Shown here piece by piece: positions 53,069 to 64,000 of a stretch of 64,000 bases of DNA (position 1 is the stretch's first letter; each line of letters starts with the position of its first letter). Location: assembly GCA_022836615.1 (NCBI GenBank), contig MU405263.1:124001-188000 (forward strand). Reading direction: 5' to 3'. This DNA is from Annulohypoxylon bovei var. microspora (taxonomy: Eukaryota; Ascomycota; Sordariomycetes; Xylariales; Hypoxylaceae). The notes under the pieces were generated by a model, which was given only the letters and a program-made list of their open reading frames with translations, was not told the DNA's origin and searched no databases. Both the position numbers and the translations under genes were made by a program.

Positions 53069-54848
53069 GGTGGGGATGATTAAGGGGTTTGCTTGCTATC
53101 CTGTAAGCCGGGCATGATTTGAGATCGCGTTTGTGTTTAACATATTTGCTGTCTTGATTGGAGAGGTTCGCTCACCGAGATGCGGCCTTTGCTAATGTCC
53201 ACTTGCGCACCTATGTATGCGCTTACGATTCTTTGTCGACATAGACGAATTAGATAAACTGGCAATTATCATGGAGTTGATTCCACGTACCTATTAAAAC
53301 TGTGTTTCGCTTTACCCATAGTTAGGCAATGATTACTCTGCTCTTAGATTTGACTTGACTTGGTGTGTTACATTCACTTATAAAACTCAGATGTTGCTTT
53401 TCGTTCTCTTTATTGGTTTCTATGTTGTGGTGACACGCAGTACCGGTCTATATATGTTCACTTATACGAGGACATCTACTATAAGCTTTTCTTTCCCCCC
53501 TTTACTCAGTTCATGCATGCTGTATCTTGGAATTCTAACATGTACATACGAACCTTAGCTAAATGCTGGAATATGAGCCAAATAAATGACCTTGGATTGC
53601 CCAGGTAATATTGTCGTACTCCCTTTTTCTACACAGCAGTGCTCTTCATCTTCCGATTCCTTTTTTTTTTTTCCAGCTCAATGTTTTAAATCCTATCGAA
53701 CCGGCAACTTGCCTCGTTTAATTTAATTTAATATGGAAAACTGCCTCATCTGATACCCGGGTACCTGGACAAGTGTCGTCACATACCTACCTACAACCAC
53801 GCGTTACTAGCGGCGGTGCGGGAATACGGGATCTGACATGTTCATGACGGCCCGAAACTTGGCGAGTCAGTTATATCGGTGGGTACTCACATGTAGGTAT
53901 GTAGGTGAAGGGGATGGGAAAGTTTGGTACGATATTTCTTTAGTCATGCATGTGCAGTGATGAGTTTACAGTTCGTCTGTCTTCCCCGGGACGGCCCCGA
54001 ATAGTAAGGACCTCATGCTTTTGATGCCTCCACGTTGGCTAGTGAGATACTCGGGGGTATAAAAAACGAAAACTTGTCACGGATCACCGGAATCAATTGA
54101 GTAGAGATATTAGTTTATCCAGGTTTCATTAACGGTGCTCCCCAAAATGATAAGAGGCAGGTTATGTACAATAATAGACCCATGGGCTAAGTAAGCCGAT
54201 GGGATACGTGTATGCATCCGGTCCAGGAAGGCTTCTCTCCTCACGCCGTCCACCTTTCGCCGACGACCTTTAAAAACATAAGAAGACCCTATGCCATGCC
54301 AAGATGCGATGATGAGCGCTCCTCACTCCGTCCACTACTATCAGGACCCCGGCTTCAACCCTACAAGCCGCCTCCCCATTTCATGATACTACTAAAAGGG
54401 TCCTAAGATAAAAAATGGATTGAGAAACAAGAAGGACGCCTTCAACGCCAGACGGACAGGAAAATAGTGCCGTCTTTTTTCTTCCAAACGAGGGGATATC
54501 TTAAGGCTATAAAATCGGGTCGTGGAAAACCGGAAAATGTGATTCGGGTATCCCCCTTTTCGGTGAGACATCAAATGGTCCAAGGCTTGCGCTTGCGACT
54601 GAACCCCCAGGCAAAGTAAAGGCCGATCCCATCCGGTATGCGTATCCAAGCATGCCGATTGAATCATTCTCGAGTGTTGTCCAAATTCGGCTTTCGGGGT
54701 CAGTGATTGTCGTCGGTTACGCATTCTCTCCTTCGATCTGTTGTCGGATGAGAGGGGCAAAGTGGGATCAAAAGCCAAGGCGAAGAACCAGTCGTACGGG
54801 CTAAGGGGGACACGGGCGGGGAAGAGTTGTTAAAAAGCAAATACCGAC
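53069..54848. other. 1.8-kb intergenic region
   Basis: Convergent 3' regions. A poly-T tract of about 14 nt lies near 53660. Frames at 54212-54406 and 54392-54778 show no family resemblance and no splice support. Confidence 0.5.
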
Positions 54849-55635
54849 TTAATTGTCGCGGTCGCCACCATCTTTAGGAATCAACATTGAGTCAGTAAAA
54901 TTTCGGGAATCGGCGCCATGGTCACCTGAGGAGCTATGATTGACAAATACGTATTCACCTTCGCTGGCTGTGGGAGTCGGAGGCATAGCTCCTCCATGAG
55001 CAGGTGCTTGCTGAACCTGTTTTGCAGTACCTGGTCGGGATCTCTGCTGCTGCTGCTGTACGAGTTGTTCTTTCTCGGCCTGCGCGTCGCTGAGAGCTTG
55101 CCGTTGAGCTCGCGGGCTCAAACCGTTCGCTACACCAGGGTGCTGCTTCTTGAGTCTCTCTTCCATTTCTTTGATCCTGGCCTCGAGGGCTTCTAGTTCG
55201 GTTTGGCCAGTTGTGACCTGTTGCTTTCTAGACGATAGGAAAAGGGTCAGTATTGGTGGTTATGGTCGCAAATAGAGAGAAGTGGGCGCCAAGCTAATAG
55301 GGGTATAGATGTGGGCCATACCGCTTGTCAACTTGCTCGTCTAGGTCGGCAATGCTGTTTTCAATGCGAAAGATGTCCATTAACTCCTGGCTGAAGGAAC
55401 GGGCAATTGTGCTATAAAACAGATTACGTCAGTTCTTGTTCGAGACCATGATTCGCTTTTTGGCGCATTCTTCTCATGTGCTGGCGACAGCAGGTACGAG
55501 GAGAGTAGGGCCAATCTATCTAAGCGTTGGCGGTACTCACGATTGCGGTCGGCGGCCATTGGGCTTCCAGTCGCGGTCGAGCTCTTCATCGGTACGGTTC
55601 ATCTTGGGCAAGAAGTCGGTGGTGTCCTGATACAT
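54849..55635 (-). CDS. Hypothetical coiled-coil protein
   Basis: Three exons (55635-55541, 55411-55322, 55227-54849) with introns of 129 and 94 nt (GTGAGT/TTATAG, GTATGG/TCTAG), 187 aa. It starts MYQDTTDFLPKMNRTDEELD, followed by ARSFSQELMDIFRIENSIAD and a predicted coiled coil (LDEQVDKRKQQVTTGQTELE through EALEARIKEMEERLKKQ, about 55-100). The rest is Gln-rich and disordered, with a possible acidic end. I recall similar short proteins in other Sordariomycetes annotated only as hypothetical; no function can be given. Splice phases (2, 2) agree and all three exons carry similar composition, so the model is well supported. Confidence 0.75.
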
Positions 55636-58202
55636 GGGCGTTGTGTCGAGAGAATAAAAAAAAGTTGGATAGTAGAAGTCGTGGTGTAGAAGTGGTTTAG
55701 TCCAGAGAGCTGGGTGAGTGCTAGAGCTGGTGTTATTATTATTATTGCTGGAAGTACTGGAGTTGGCGGTGGGGGAGGGAATGAAAGGCGGGTCTGAGGA
55801 AGGCCGGGACGTGAACTGATGACCTTTAATGGGTTAAAGGGACCGAATATTAAAAAAAAGGGGGGTCAGGCGAACCAGTGGAACTCAAGGCCTTGCCCGT
55901 ACCTGATTAAAATGTAAGTACCTAAACTACCTAGTCGTCTTAGGCATTCAAGGAAAAGATTACTGAAACACTTTGCATTGAAGAAACAGAAAAAAAGGAG
56001 AAGCTGCAGGTGTTTTTTGCCTTGAATAATAGATTGGCGAAGACGGGTTATTGACGATTGCTTGTTGGCGAATGAAAATAAGTTGATGATGGTTTACTTT
56101 CGATTTCATAAAAACTAGATGACTATAAATCATACACGTTGTAATAATCAATTCAATAAAGGAAAGATGCAGGATGGATTTTGTATCACTTGCAGCTGGG
56201 TAATAATTGCCTTCTTGGCATCTAACTACTTCGAAGATGATCTAAAGACGATCTCATCACTAGACGAAAGCGTGACATACTCTCGAATTCTAATTCTACA
56301 GCGATGATCCAAATCAATTAGCCAGGTGCCATTCAAATTCATTGTGGTACACAGTATCATTGTTGGCGGAATCTTATTATCCTGATCCCTGTTTACTCCA
56401 TTATGCACCTACCTCATGCTGCTCGTGTTGTGTTACCTGACTTCCAAGGTTAACTTTGAAATTGACGATAAAGTGATATAATTTGCATATAAATGTGAAC
56501 ATTGAAGTTACGACGTACTGGACAGAATAAAAGCTGTTGCATTTCGCATGAATCAATCCTCATTAACTAATATGACCGTGCTTTGACTTTCATCTTCCCG
56601 CAACGTTCCTGAATTTATTTATTTAGTGTACACCTACCTGACTTGCCTAACCTACCAATGCAGGTCGTACCTAATCTCCCTTGCTTTTATGCATTTCGTG
56701 ACCGATGGTCCATATCGAACACAACCTGAAAGGAACCCCCTTATTCTCGCAGGACCTTCGATATCCATTTAAGGTAGCACCTATTACTTGTCCCTGTCTC
56801 TTCGACACATACTATTAGGTATTCGTCGGTAGACCTCCTATCAAATTTGTAGCAATGGATTCTAATGTAAGTAAACGGCGGGAAGTCGAACTATCTATTC
56901 ACGGTAGCTGGATAGACTGCATGTATGCCAGAAATCGGCTTTGCTAGCGTCCCCTATTGTTTTCCCAACAGAGCTGACTTCTCATTTCTGTCTGCTCTAA
57001 TCAGTTAGACAACTTTTAAGCTTCATTTAGTTTCTATAAAGAACAAGCATCAGCTATCTAGATAGGTAGATTCATGTGCCTCATGGGAGCAGATCATGCA
57101 TGCTCAACTTATCTTTAGGAATAATGATCACCTGCGCAATAGTGTTCTGCATGATCCCGTTTCCGTAGACGCCATCTTGATGATTATACCTTATGACATA
57201 AACTAAGTTGTCATTATTTTCATAGTGAGCTATTGCGGACTATGCACGTGCACAGTATACTCCCCTAATATTTAGGTCGCGTGTTACTTTCACATGTGAC
57301 ATTTAATAGATTTAAACTATAGGTAGTCGTCGCTTCAATGAAATAGTTAGATAGCAAGAGTTAGATAAGTCGAAGATCTCTGATTGAATTCATTTTCAAC
57401 CTTTATTGAAATTGTCTAGTTACAACAATTGAAAACTCTGTATAATACTGTAATAATAGCCAGTATTGACGGAGTGAACACGATCTTGCTGGTTTACTAT
57501 CATAATGTTTTTCTTTAGTACATACCTACTTGTAAACGATGTATAGTTAGGCCTGGAATAGAGTGTTTAATCTTCTGAATAGAGAAATATTTGCATTTAG
57601 ATACTGGAAGGAGTATGAGAATACTTATTTATATGAATATTGAAGAGTTGGGAGGAACGAGGAACTCTCGGTACGTATGTATGTACTTAGGTAGATAAGC
57701 AGGACTAGAAGGTGGGCACGGACCATATATGCTAGCAGAAATGTTTGGACCTATCAATCGAATGAAAGTCCCCATATCCCACATTCCAAACACCGCTCCA
57801 ACCATCAATCTGGCAACGTTCGCCGATCCATCACACAAATCATACACCACTGTATGGACACCGTAGAACTTCCTATCTGCGGATTACCGAATACTTATTA
57901 CTAATCACGTGATATACCGCCAACGACAAGGAATCGTGAAAAATATTCTTCGTGAATAGCTTCATCAAAATTACACCTTAATCGTCGCCATTCCGTCATT
58001 AAAGTGGTCGGGGTCATCTTAACCGACTTCCGCGACCGTTTCTGAACCTTTTAGTACGCGTCAATATCGTGTTTTCCCGGCCGGAATGGCCTAGGAAATC
58101 CGTCTAAATCCTTGCTGACCTTGACATTAGATCGTGGCGCCGATTCATCTTTTACAGCGACGCGACGGTCCCCTCGACCACGGCCGAGGTGGATTCTGGG
58201 GC
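55636..58202. other. 2.6-kb divergent intergenic region
   Basis: AT-rich promoter space between two divergent genes. E-box-like CACGTG at 57245-57250 and 57906-57911. No gene recognised; short frames lack homology. Confidence 0.5.
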
Positions 58203-61200
58203 ATGAATAATAATACCACCTCTTGCACACCTCTCGAAACATTTGCTTTATTCCAAGAGCTCAACAGGAACTTCCAGAGCGGTCTGGTCATCAGCACCTT
58301 CAATAACATCTCCGACACCCTCAAGAAAACACCGGTCATATACGAGCAGGACGGGTACGATGCTAGCAGACTGAGCCCTGACTCTCTCCAGGGCATTGCC
58401 CTACAAATACTGCGAGATGAGAAGAGACGAGAAGCTGAAGTTATCACGGAGAAAAATAGTGCTGCGCTATCGCCAAATTCTAAGAAGAGGAAGCTTCAGA
58501 GTCCCCCTGTGTCCACCTCTCCGGAAGCCTTGGAGCACGCGGAAAGACTTCCGATCTTGGTAGAGAAACTCTACGTACGATTCCGAGATAGTCTTGTTAG
58601 AGAAATTAGGGAAGATGAGAGACGGTTCGAACAACTTCAACGCGAGCTTGCTGAGATCGAACGAGGTGAATGGGATGATAGATTTGGCCAAGAACAACGT
58701 GTGGAGTCGAGTAGGAATGGTGTCTCTGGAGTCAACGACATAGTACCTGCGAGACCAGAGGGCCAACTAGCAGTGGCGCTACCATCGGTACCTCCTTCGA
58801 CACCGGCATCGGTACCGACACCTACACCTACGCCAACACCCGCACCAATACCCACACCAATACCCACATCAACACCAGTTCCAACTCTACCCAAGGTCCA
58901 CGATTCCGGAAGGAGAGTTGAGCCATCTCGCACTCCTCAGCCACCCCAAGAGAGGAAAACAATTCATCCAATTCCATCCTCACTCCCATCAACTGCTCGA
59001 CCCTCGAGCGAGACACGTCATGTTACACCCGATAATAGGTCGCAAGAGCTAGGCCGGCCGATAGGTGGTCCGACTCCAGTTCTACAACACCCGCAGGCTG
59101 TTCAAGGGTACACTGCACGCCCAGGTTCTACCACACCACAACCTCCCGTTACGGATGGTCTGCAACGACCGGAGGGTATACCTAAAGGAAGAAGTCCTGC
59201 TCCGATACAATCTAGCCAACCTCATACTCCCGCTCCCGCTCCCACCCCTACTTCTGCTCCTGCTCCTATTTCTACAACTGCTCCTTCTTTGAAATGGGAA
59301 CCTCCATATCAACCTCCACATCCGCTTCCCCAACCGTCTTATCAAATATCTCATCAACCTCCGCAGCCGCCGTCAACAATACCATCACAACATCAGCCGC
59401 CTCACCAAACGCCTGTTCCGTCTCCTCGCCCTCCCTACAGTACGGGAGTCACTAGGCCTCCGACATATCCCTCTCAGGCTCCGACCGCTCTTCCTCAGTT
59501 TCCTCAGAATTACTCGGGCGGTAGGGAAACTCCTGGACAGTATGGGCAACAATCTCGGCCTCCGGTACAGGGGTCTACTCCGGCGTCCCCTTCCGTCCTA
59601 TTACCACCGCAAAATGCGGGTCAAATGCCGCCATCTCTTCAATCTTTACCTTTGAATGCGGCCCCCGATGGTGCAGGGCAGCAAGCACCACAGTGGCGTC
59701 CGGAATCTGTTCCCACGACGACTTCTCCAGTTCCTAACGTGGCATCCGGTCCTTATCCCCAGCCTCGGAGTCAGCACATGCCAACTCAGACGCCCGTCCG
59801 GCCGCCTGTTGCATTATCTACTACGCATCCAGCCGTTGGTTCCGCAAAGCCACCAGTGCCACCAGCTCAATGGGCGCAATCACCCGGCCCTGTCCAGCCT
59901 AATTACCCTCAGAACCCTACGCCTACCACACCAGCGCCCCAACAGAATCAACCACAACCGGCATCGAGATCGTATAGTTCGCCATACAACCAGCAAGCTC
60001 AACTAGCGAGCACTACTGAACCACCACAACGCCCTCAGGTACCTCCATTACAGACCTCGGCAGCAGTATCACAGTCTATACGTCCAGTGTCGATGACCCA
60101 ATTGCAAACACCCGTGGCTCTTTCGCCTCATGTCGTAAGGGGACATGGTACTAAGTGGACTTCAACACCGACCCCTGCGACACCTCGGATGGAGGATGGG
60201 ACTGGTTATTTCGACTTCGATAGTCCGATATTCGAGCCGATCAGCCCACCCCCTCAACCAGTTCAGCTTCCAAAGACTTCTCCCGAAAACAGTGGGAAGA
60301 AGGATACGCGAAAGGTTGTACAAAAACTTGATGGGTCAGCTAATAGGCCTAGAGGCCGACCACGTATTTCTCAGAAACCAACTCCTCTAGTACAGTCGGA
60401 GGAGGCTCCAGCGGAACCAGATCTTTCAGGGAGCAATATTAAGAATGAAGAGGCAACCCCTCGAGCTCTCGAAGATATTGGTGATGTGGTTGCAGTAGAT
60501 GAGAATGTGCAAAGCCAAGTTCAGCCAGAGCCGAATCAACCATCTAACAAACGGAAGCGCCAGGACAGTCCTCTAAACCGGGCGCCGCCAACACCGGCCA
60601 CGCACGTCTTGTGGACACGCTCGTTCAATAAAATCAGCCAATCTGCCTTGGATCAAATTATCAGCCACCGCCACGCTAATATGTTTGCACATCCCGTGAA
60701 GCCAAGAACTGCTCCGGGCTATTTCGAAATCGTCCTTCGGCCACAGGATCTCAAGGGCATTCAGAAGGCTATTACGGCAGGCTCCAAAGCAGCAGCCGCC
60801 GCCGTAGCTACAATGTCTAATATCGAAGCGAATGCTACAAGCGTCTGGATTCCAATGTCGGTTGATCTAGTTCCCCCACGCGGTATAATCAATATTGCAC
60901 AGTTGGAAAGAGAATTAGTTCACATGTTTGCGAATGCAATTATGTACAATCCGGATCCCTATCGCGGCTTCGGGCCTTCATTTCTAAGGTCGAATCGACG
61001 TGCTAGTCTAGAAGACGACGAGGAGGACTACCGGGGCTACGAAGTAGACGAGAATGGGGTCGTCAAGGATACCCGCAGTATGTTTGGGGAGGTTGAGAAG
61101 CTTCTAAGCGACCTCCGTAATGAGGTAGAGCGCAACGCTCCTCCACCGACAGGTGTGCCACCGTCAGTGAGTCGCAGCCTAAGTGTAGCCGGTGGTGAGG

Positions 61201-61271
61201 CGAACGTAGCCGAAGATGACGCGGATGAGCAAGCAGGAGATGCCAATAAAAGGCGAAGGATAAGAGGCTAG
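58203..61271 (+). CDS. Bromodomain protein, BRD8/Bdc1-like (putative NuA4 subunit)
   Basis: Single exon, 1022 aa. The open frame extends upstream to 58134 but has no ATG, so the first ATG, 58203 (MNNNTTSCTPLETFALFQEL), is used. The N-terminal segment (about 8-80) with TPLETFALFQEL and RLSPDSLQGIALQILRDEKR resembles the conserved N-terminus of BRD8-type proteins, and a coiled coil follows (about 135-160). A 500-residue Pro/Gln/Thr-rich region includes (TP)n repeats (about 202-225). An AT-hook-like RPRGRPRIS lies near 720. The C-terminal bromodomain-like region has ISHRHANMFAHPVKPRTAPG, YFEIVLRPQDLKGIQKAIT and ELVHMFANAIMYNPDPYRGF. BRD8/Bdc1 are subunits of the NuA4 histone acetyltransferase complex; membership here is inferred. 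Confidence 0.85.
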   Translation: MNNNTTSCTPLETFALFQELNRNFQSGLVISTFNNISDTLKKTPVIYEQDGYDASRLSPDSLQGIALQILRDEKRREAEVITEKNSAALSPNSKKRKLQSPPVSTSPEALEHAERLPILVEKLYVRFRDSLVREIREDERRFEQLQRELAEIERGEWDDRFGQEQRVESSRNGVSGVNDIVPARPEGQLAVALPSVPPSTPASVPTPTPTPTPAPIPTPIPTSTPVPTLPKVHDSGRRVEPSRTPQPPQERKTIHPIPSSLPSTARPSSETRHVTPDNRSQELGRPIGGPTPVLQHPQAVQGYTARPGSTTPQPPVTDGLQRPEGIPKGRSPAPIQSSQPHTPAPAPTPTSAPAPISTTAPSLKWEPPYQPPHPLPQPSYQISHQPPQPPSTIPSQHQPPHQTPVPSPRPPYSTGVTRPPTYPSQAPTALPQFPQNYSGGRETPGQYGQQSRPPVQGSTPASPSVLLPPQNAGQMPPSLQSLPLNAAPDGAGQQAPQWRPESVPTTTSPVPNVASGPYPQPRSQHMPTQTPVRPPVALSTTHPAVGSAKPPVPPAQWAQSPGPVQPNYPQNPTPTTPAPQQNQPQPASRSYSSPYNQQAQLASTTEPPQRPQVPPLQTSAAVSQSIRPVSMTQLQTPVALSPHVVRGHGTKWTSTPTPATPRMEDGTGYFDFDSPIFEPISPPPQPVQLPKTSPENSGKKDTRKVVQKLDGSANRPRGRPRISQKPTPLVQSEEAPAEPDLSGSNIKNEEATPRALEDIGDVVAVDENVQSQVQPEPNQPSNKRKRQDSPLNRAPPTPATHVLWTRSFNKISQSALDQIISHRHANMFAHPVKPRTAPGYFEIVLRPQDLKGIQKAITAGSKAAAAAVATMSNIEANATSVWIPMSVDLVPPRGIINIAQLERELVHMFANAIMYNPDPYRGFGPSFLRSNRRASLEDDEEDYRGYEVDENGVVKDTRSMFGEVEKLLSDLRNEVERNAPPPTGVPPSVSRSLSVAGGEANVAEDDADEQAGDANKRRRIRG

Positions 61272-61828
61272 TAGCCCGACAGTGCACGTTGGGGGCTATC
61301 GTCTAGAAGGTATTGGCTATTTAGCTAATAGGGTTATCCATGAAGATGCCCACTCTATTGGATTGCGTACTGTTCACGACGAAGTATAAGAATAAACACT
61401 AAACCAGGGTCATATTATGACCTTGAGTACGAACAAATTGGTATTTTTTTCGCTCTTAATGACATGTGACATGATACATGATAGGTAGGCACCTATTTGC
61501 ACGATAGAACTGACAGGCGCAGACCTTTTATGATGCACGGACCATATTTACATTGCCCCACATATGCGTGCTCTTTAGCAGGTACAAGTTACAACGCAAT
61601 TTTGGAATTTCAATGTTGAATCATTCCTACCTACTCACGAACACCTAGGTGCGTGATGAGTGAGCTTCAATCTTAATTTCACATGGCTGGCGGGCTCATA
61701 TATATCACTACCTATTGGCATTGCTAATAAAATCGTTATTGTTTTAATACCATAACTCCTATTTCACACAGTGCCTAATTACTAGGTACACATCTAAGTC
61801 GCGTCAAAACGCGTCGACTCGCTAAATT
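61272..61828. other. Intergenic spacer
   Basis: 557 bp between two co-directional genes. Contains CCTACCTACT and ACACCTAGGTG repeat fragments near 61627-61652. Confidence 0.5.
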
Positions 61829-63969
61829 ATGGCGCCTCGTCGGGTAATTGCAGACTCCGACGACGAAGATGACGACGACCGTCCATTGACTCCTCTTAGA
61901 GAAGACGCGGAGGGAATCCCACCAGACATAGAGCCCTTGAGCCCTCAGCTGCCGGATACACAGAAGCCGATATCCGGTACTACGGATCAGTCATTCTTTG
62001 CTAGTGTCTATGATGAACAGCAGAGCATGGCATTGGAACAATCCCAGCTTATCGAGCGTATCGTCCGCCAGAGTCAAAAGGCAAGCGGAAGCAGTGGTGA
62101 GGTATCGCTCCCGGCTAAAGGCAAGGGCAAGAGACTCGATGCTTCTTCCACCACTAATGTCACGTCGCCGGGAGTCCTGAAGAACCAAGGAAACGAACTG
62201 TCGCTTTTCAGCGACGGTGCGTCTGGCGTCACGACACCGCAAAAAAGTGCTCCCGGGGAATGGGACGTTCCTAGTAGTGCTGAGGGTACATCTACTCCAA
62301 GAACTGCTAAAAACTCAAAGGGGAAGAGGGAGAAATCGTATGGAAAGCAAAAAGGGACCCAATCAAAAATGTTTGGAAGTCCTGCTGCAGTAAAGATGTT
62401 CATGGGAAATGATGCTACGCATGAGGAGACCGTTCATGGCTTGACTACTCTCGATGAAACTCTTCCTAGAAATGACGGAGGTGAACCATCCCCAGAGCCA
62501 GCAACGAAACGGAAGAAGGTCTCGCTTTATGACTCCGTACCCCACGAAGCACCGGCGCCAACGAATTTTTACATTGCCCAGAGCAATCTCACGACTATGC
62601 AGAAGCTCGAGTATCAGAGGGTCAATGTGACACAGAATAGCTACTCTGGCCTACCTGTTTCACTCCCTAATCCAAAGTCAAGTGGCGTGTCGACAGTTGC
62701 GTATTCAACGCCAAGTCGATACGCATCTTCTTCGGGGCCGCCACTTCCGTGGGAACGAGGTTCTATGGCTGATACCCAACTTGCCGAAAGCCCTGATGTC
62801 ATGGACGTAGGTGTATCCATATAAATTGAGTTTCTAAGCTTAACTAATCTGTAATTTAAATTTAGATAACATCTTCTCCAGATATAATTGCGGCTGGTCA
62901 TGGCTACGCTCCAGTAGCAGATATGGGACCCCCGTATATCCCTACAAATACAGTGTCTCATGAAGTCGAAGCACCAATTGGCGACTCTACAATGGGAGAC
63001 CCACCAAACAAGAAAAGAAAGAAGAGATCAAAGGATATTCAAGATGAAGACGAGCTCGTACAAGATCAATCGTGGGACCCTAGTACAATTGATGACTACA
63101 AAGACAATCACAAACGCCGACGTCCTAATGAAGATGACGGGGATATCGAACTCATTATACATCCACCCGAGGAGGAACCTCCCCAGGAAATAGAGCGCGG
63201 AGATCTTCCTCGAGAGGACGTGTATAGAGTCGATGAGCCTGTCCCTGAAATGCCAGCAACAGAACTACCTATTCCACCTAGTGCACCCGAACCCGTCCAG
63301 TTAGAAGCCCAGCCGGTTCCTCCACCGAAGAAGCGTGGACGCAAGAAAAAGCAGCCTGCGAATGAGCAGGTCGTTCAAGACGAACTGCCTGTCGAGAATC
63401 AGGCTACTGCTCAAGAGCCACCTACCGCCGCCAAGGGTTCTGAGATTCAAGTCGAGCCAGAAAAACCTAAGAAGAAAAGAGGCCGACCACGGAAATCAGA
63501 TCCGGCGAAGTCCGAAGCCCTGATAGTTCCAGAATTTGAACCCATTGATCCACCCAAGACTCTCGGAAATGACGATGAGAGTGAAGGAATCACTTCAGAG
63601 CGGACTGAAGCGATCAAGAAGTCGAGGCGAAAACCCCAAGCCCAAAGGAAAGAGGGAGAAGATGTAGAAACAAATGAGCCGGCGGCGAATGTGAATAGAG
63701 ACAGAGATGTGACTCCCTTGAAAGAAATTAGTAGCAACACTAGGACACCATCCAAAAAGTCTACATCGGCCGAAGCCGTACCTACGGGACCCGCTATCGA
63801 ATCACTAACGGGTCCGAATTTGCCTCCAAAGTCTCTGGAGAAAGGTCACACGACCCCTAAACCCACACCCACACCCACGCCCACGACTTCCCAGCCCAAG
63901 GTACCGTATCGGGTCGGACTTAGCAAGCGAACGAGGATAGCATCACTACTAAAGATTATTAAAAGATAG
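61829..63969 (+). CDS. AT-hook nuclear protein of unknown function
   Basis: Two exons (61829-62806, 62866-63969) with a 59-nt intron (GTAGGT/TTTAG, CTAAT branch), 693 aa. It starts MAPRRVIADSDDEDDDDRPL. No folded domain is recognised; most of the chain is polar and disordered. Nuclear features: basic KKRKKRSK (about 359-366), KKRGRKKK (about 465) and a canonical AT-hook KKKRGRPRKS (about 514). The C-terminus ends in a basic YRVGLSKRTRIASLL segment, plausibly a short conserved interaction helix; I have the impression that a similar tail exists in other fungal AT-hook proteins. Function unknown; DNA minor-groove binding is expected from the hooks. It lies 557 bp after the bromodomain gene on the same strand. 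Confidence 0.8.
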
Positions 63970-64000
63970 GAAGGGCGAGCTAGCTTCCATCCACACGAAC

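Noticed and set aside
54392..54778. 128-codon minus-strand frame in a spacer
   Set aside because: No homology, no splice support, AT-rich composition like its surroundings.
58134..58202. GTG-initiated 23-codon extension of the bromodomain protein
   Set aside because: Nuclear fungal genes do not normally start at GTG; the first ATG, 58203, matches the start of the conserved N-terminal segment.
1..64000. Secondary-metabolite cluster, transposase, CRISPR, tRNA or rRNA genes
   Set aside because: Looked for by eye: no PKS/NRPS, no transposase or reverse transcriptase motifs, no regular direct-repeat array, and no tRNA T-loop/acceptor pattern I could defend.

Overview
The window reads as a gene-rich segment of a filamentous ascomycete nuclear genome (Pezizomycotina, most likely Sordariomycetes; a xylarialean relative is a guess). 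The evidence is short GT-AG introns of about 50-200 nt with CTAAC/CTGAC-type branch sites, compact genes separated by 0.3-5.7 kb, and families typical of filamentous fungi (DUF1763-type LYR protein, COA1, fungal-type SET protein, GPI-anchored cupredoxin). I modelled 27 protein genes. I saw no tRNA, rRNA, CRISPR array or intact transposon.

Layout. 0-6.2 kb: LYR-type protein (-), CHY/RING zinc-finger E3 ligase (+), gamma-tubulin-complex factor MZT1 (-, three tiny exons), kinetochore subunit SPC25 (-). 6.8-15.9 kb: RNA polymerase I factor RRN6, PITH-domain protein, CCDC25-like NFACT-R protein (-), mitochondrial ribosomal protein uL3m, COA1 (-), cytosolic ribosomal protein L26. 17.3-20.4 kb: large low-complexity protein (-) with an N-terminal eIF4E-binding motif. 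20.4-26.1 kb: a 5.7 kb gene-poor gap. 26.1-29.3 kb: small SET-domain protein and a type II membrane glycosyltransferase-like protein (-). 30.5-34.5 kb: ribosomal protein S25 and the mitochondrial ADP/ATP carrier. 35.2-43.6 kb: CENP-X/MHF2, a GPI-anchored cupredoxin, a membrane cytochrome-b5-like (MAPR) protein (-), an MDR oxidoreductase, ribosomal protein S5. 44-50.3 kb: GNAT acetyltransferase (-), SDR oxidoreductase (-), ER Hsp70-like chaperone LHS1. 51.6-55.6 kb: secreted aspartic protease, coiled-coil protein (-). 58.2-64 kb: a bromodomain protein of the BRD8/NuA4 type and an AT-hook protein, both (+).

Functionally this is mostly housekeeping: translation and growth (L26, S25, S5, uL3m, RRN6, eIF4E-binding protein, ADP/ATP carrier), mitosis (MZT1, SPC25, CENP-X), chromatin (SET, bromodomain, AT-hook) and mitochondria/ER (COA1, uL3m, LHS1). 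I see no secondary-metabolite cluster or defence island.

The most unusual signal is splicing architecture. The S25 gene needs an 8-nt exon followed by a GC-AG intron. The GNAT gene needs another GC-AG intron. The CCDC25-like gene has an intron whose conserved reading frame is restored only by a 1-nt exon (twin-intron model) or by a 5-residue insertion. The SET gene intron contains a back-to-back acceptor/donor (recursive-splice point). A palindromic 10-mer, TACCTAGGTA, also recurs far above chance between genes.

Gene models come from reading frames, splice consensus and recalled family features. No database search or RNA data were available. Coordinates of exon ends were checked by phase, but may be off by a base or two where no frame check was possible.
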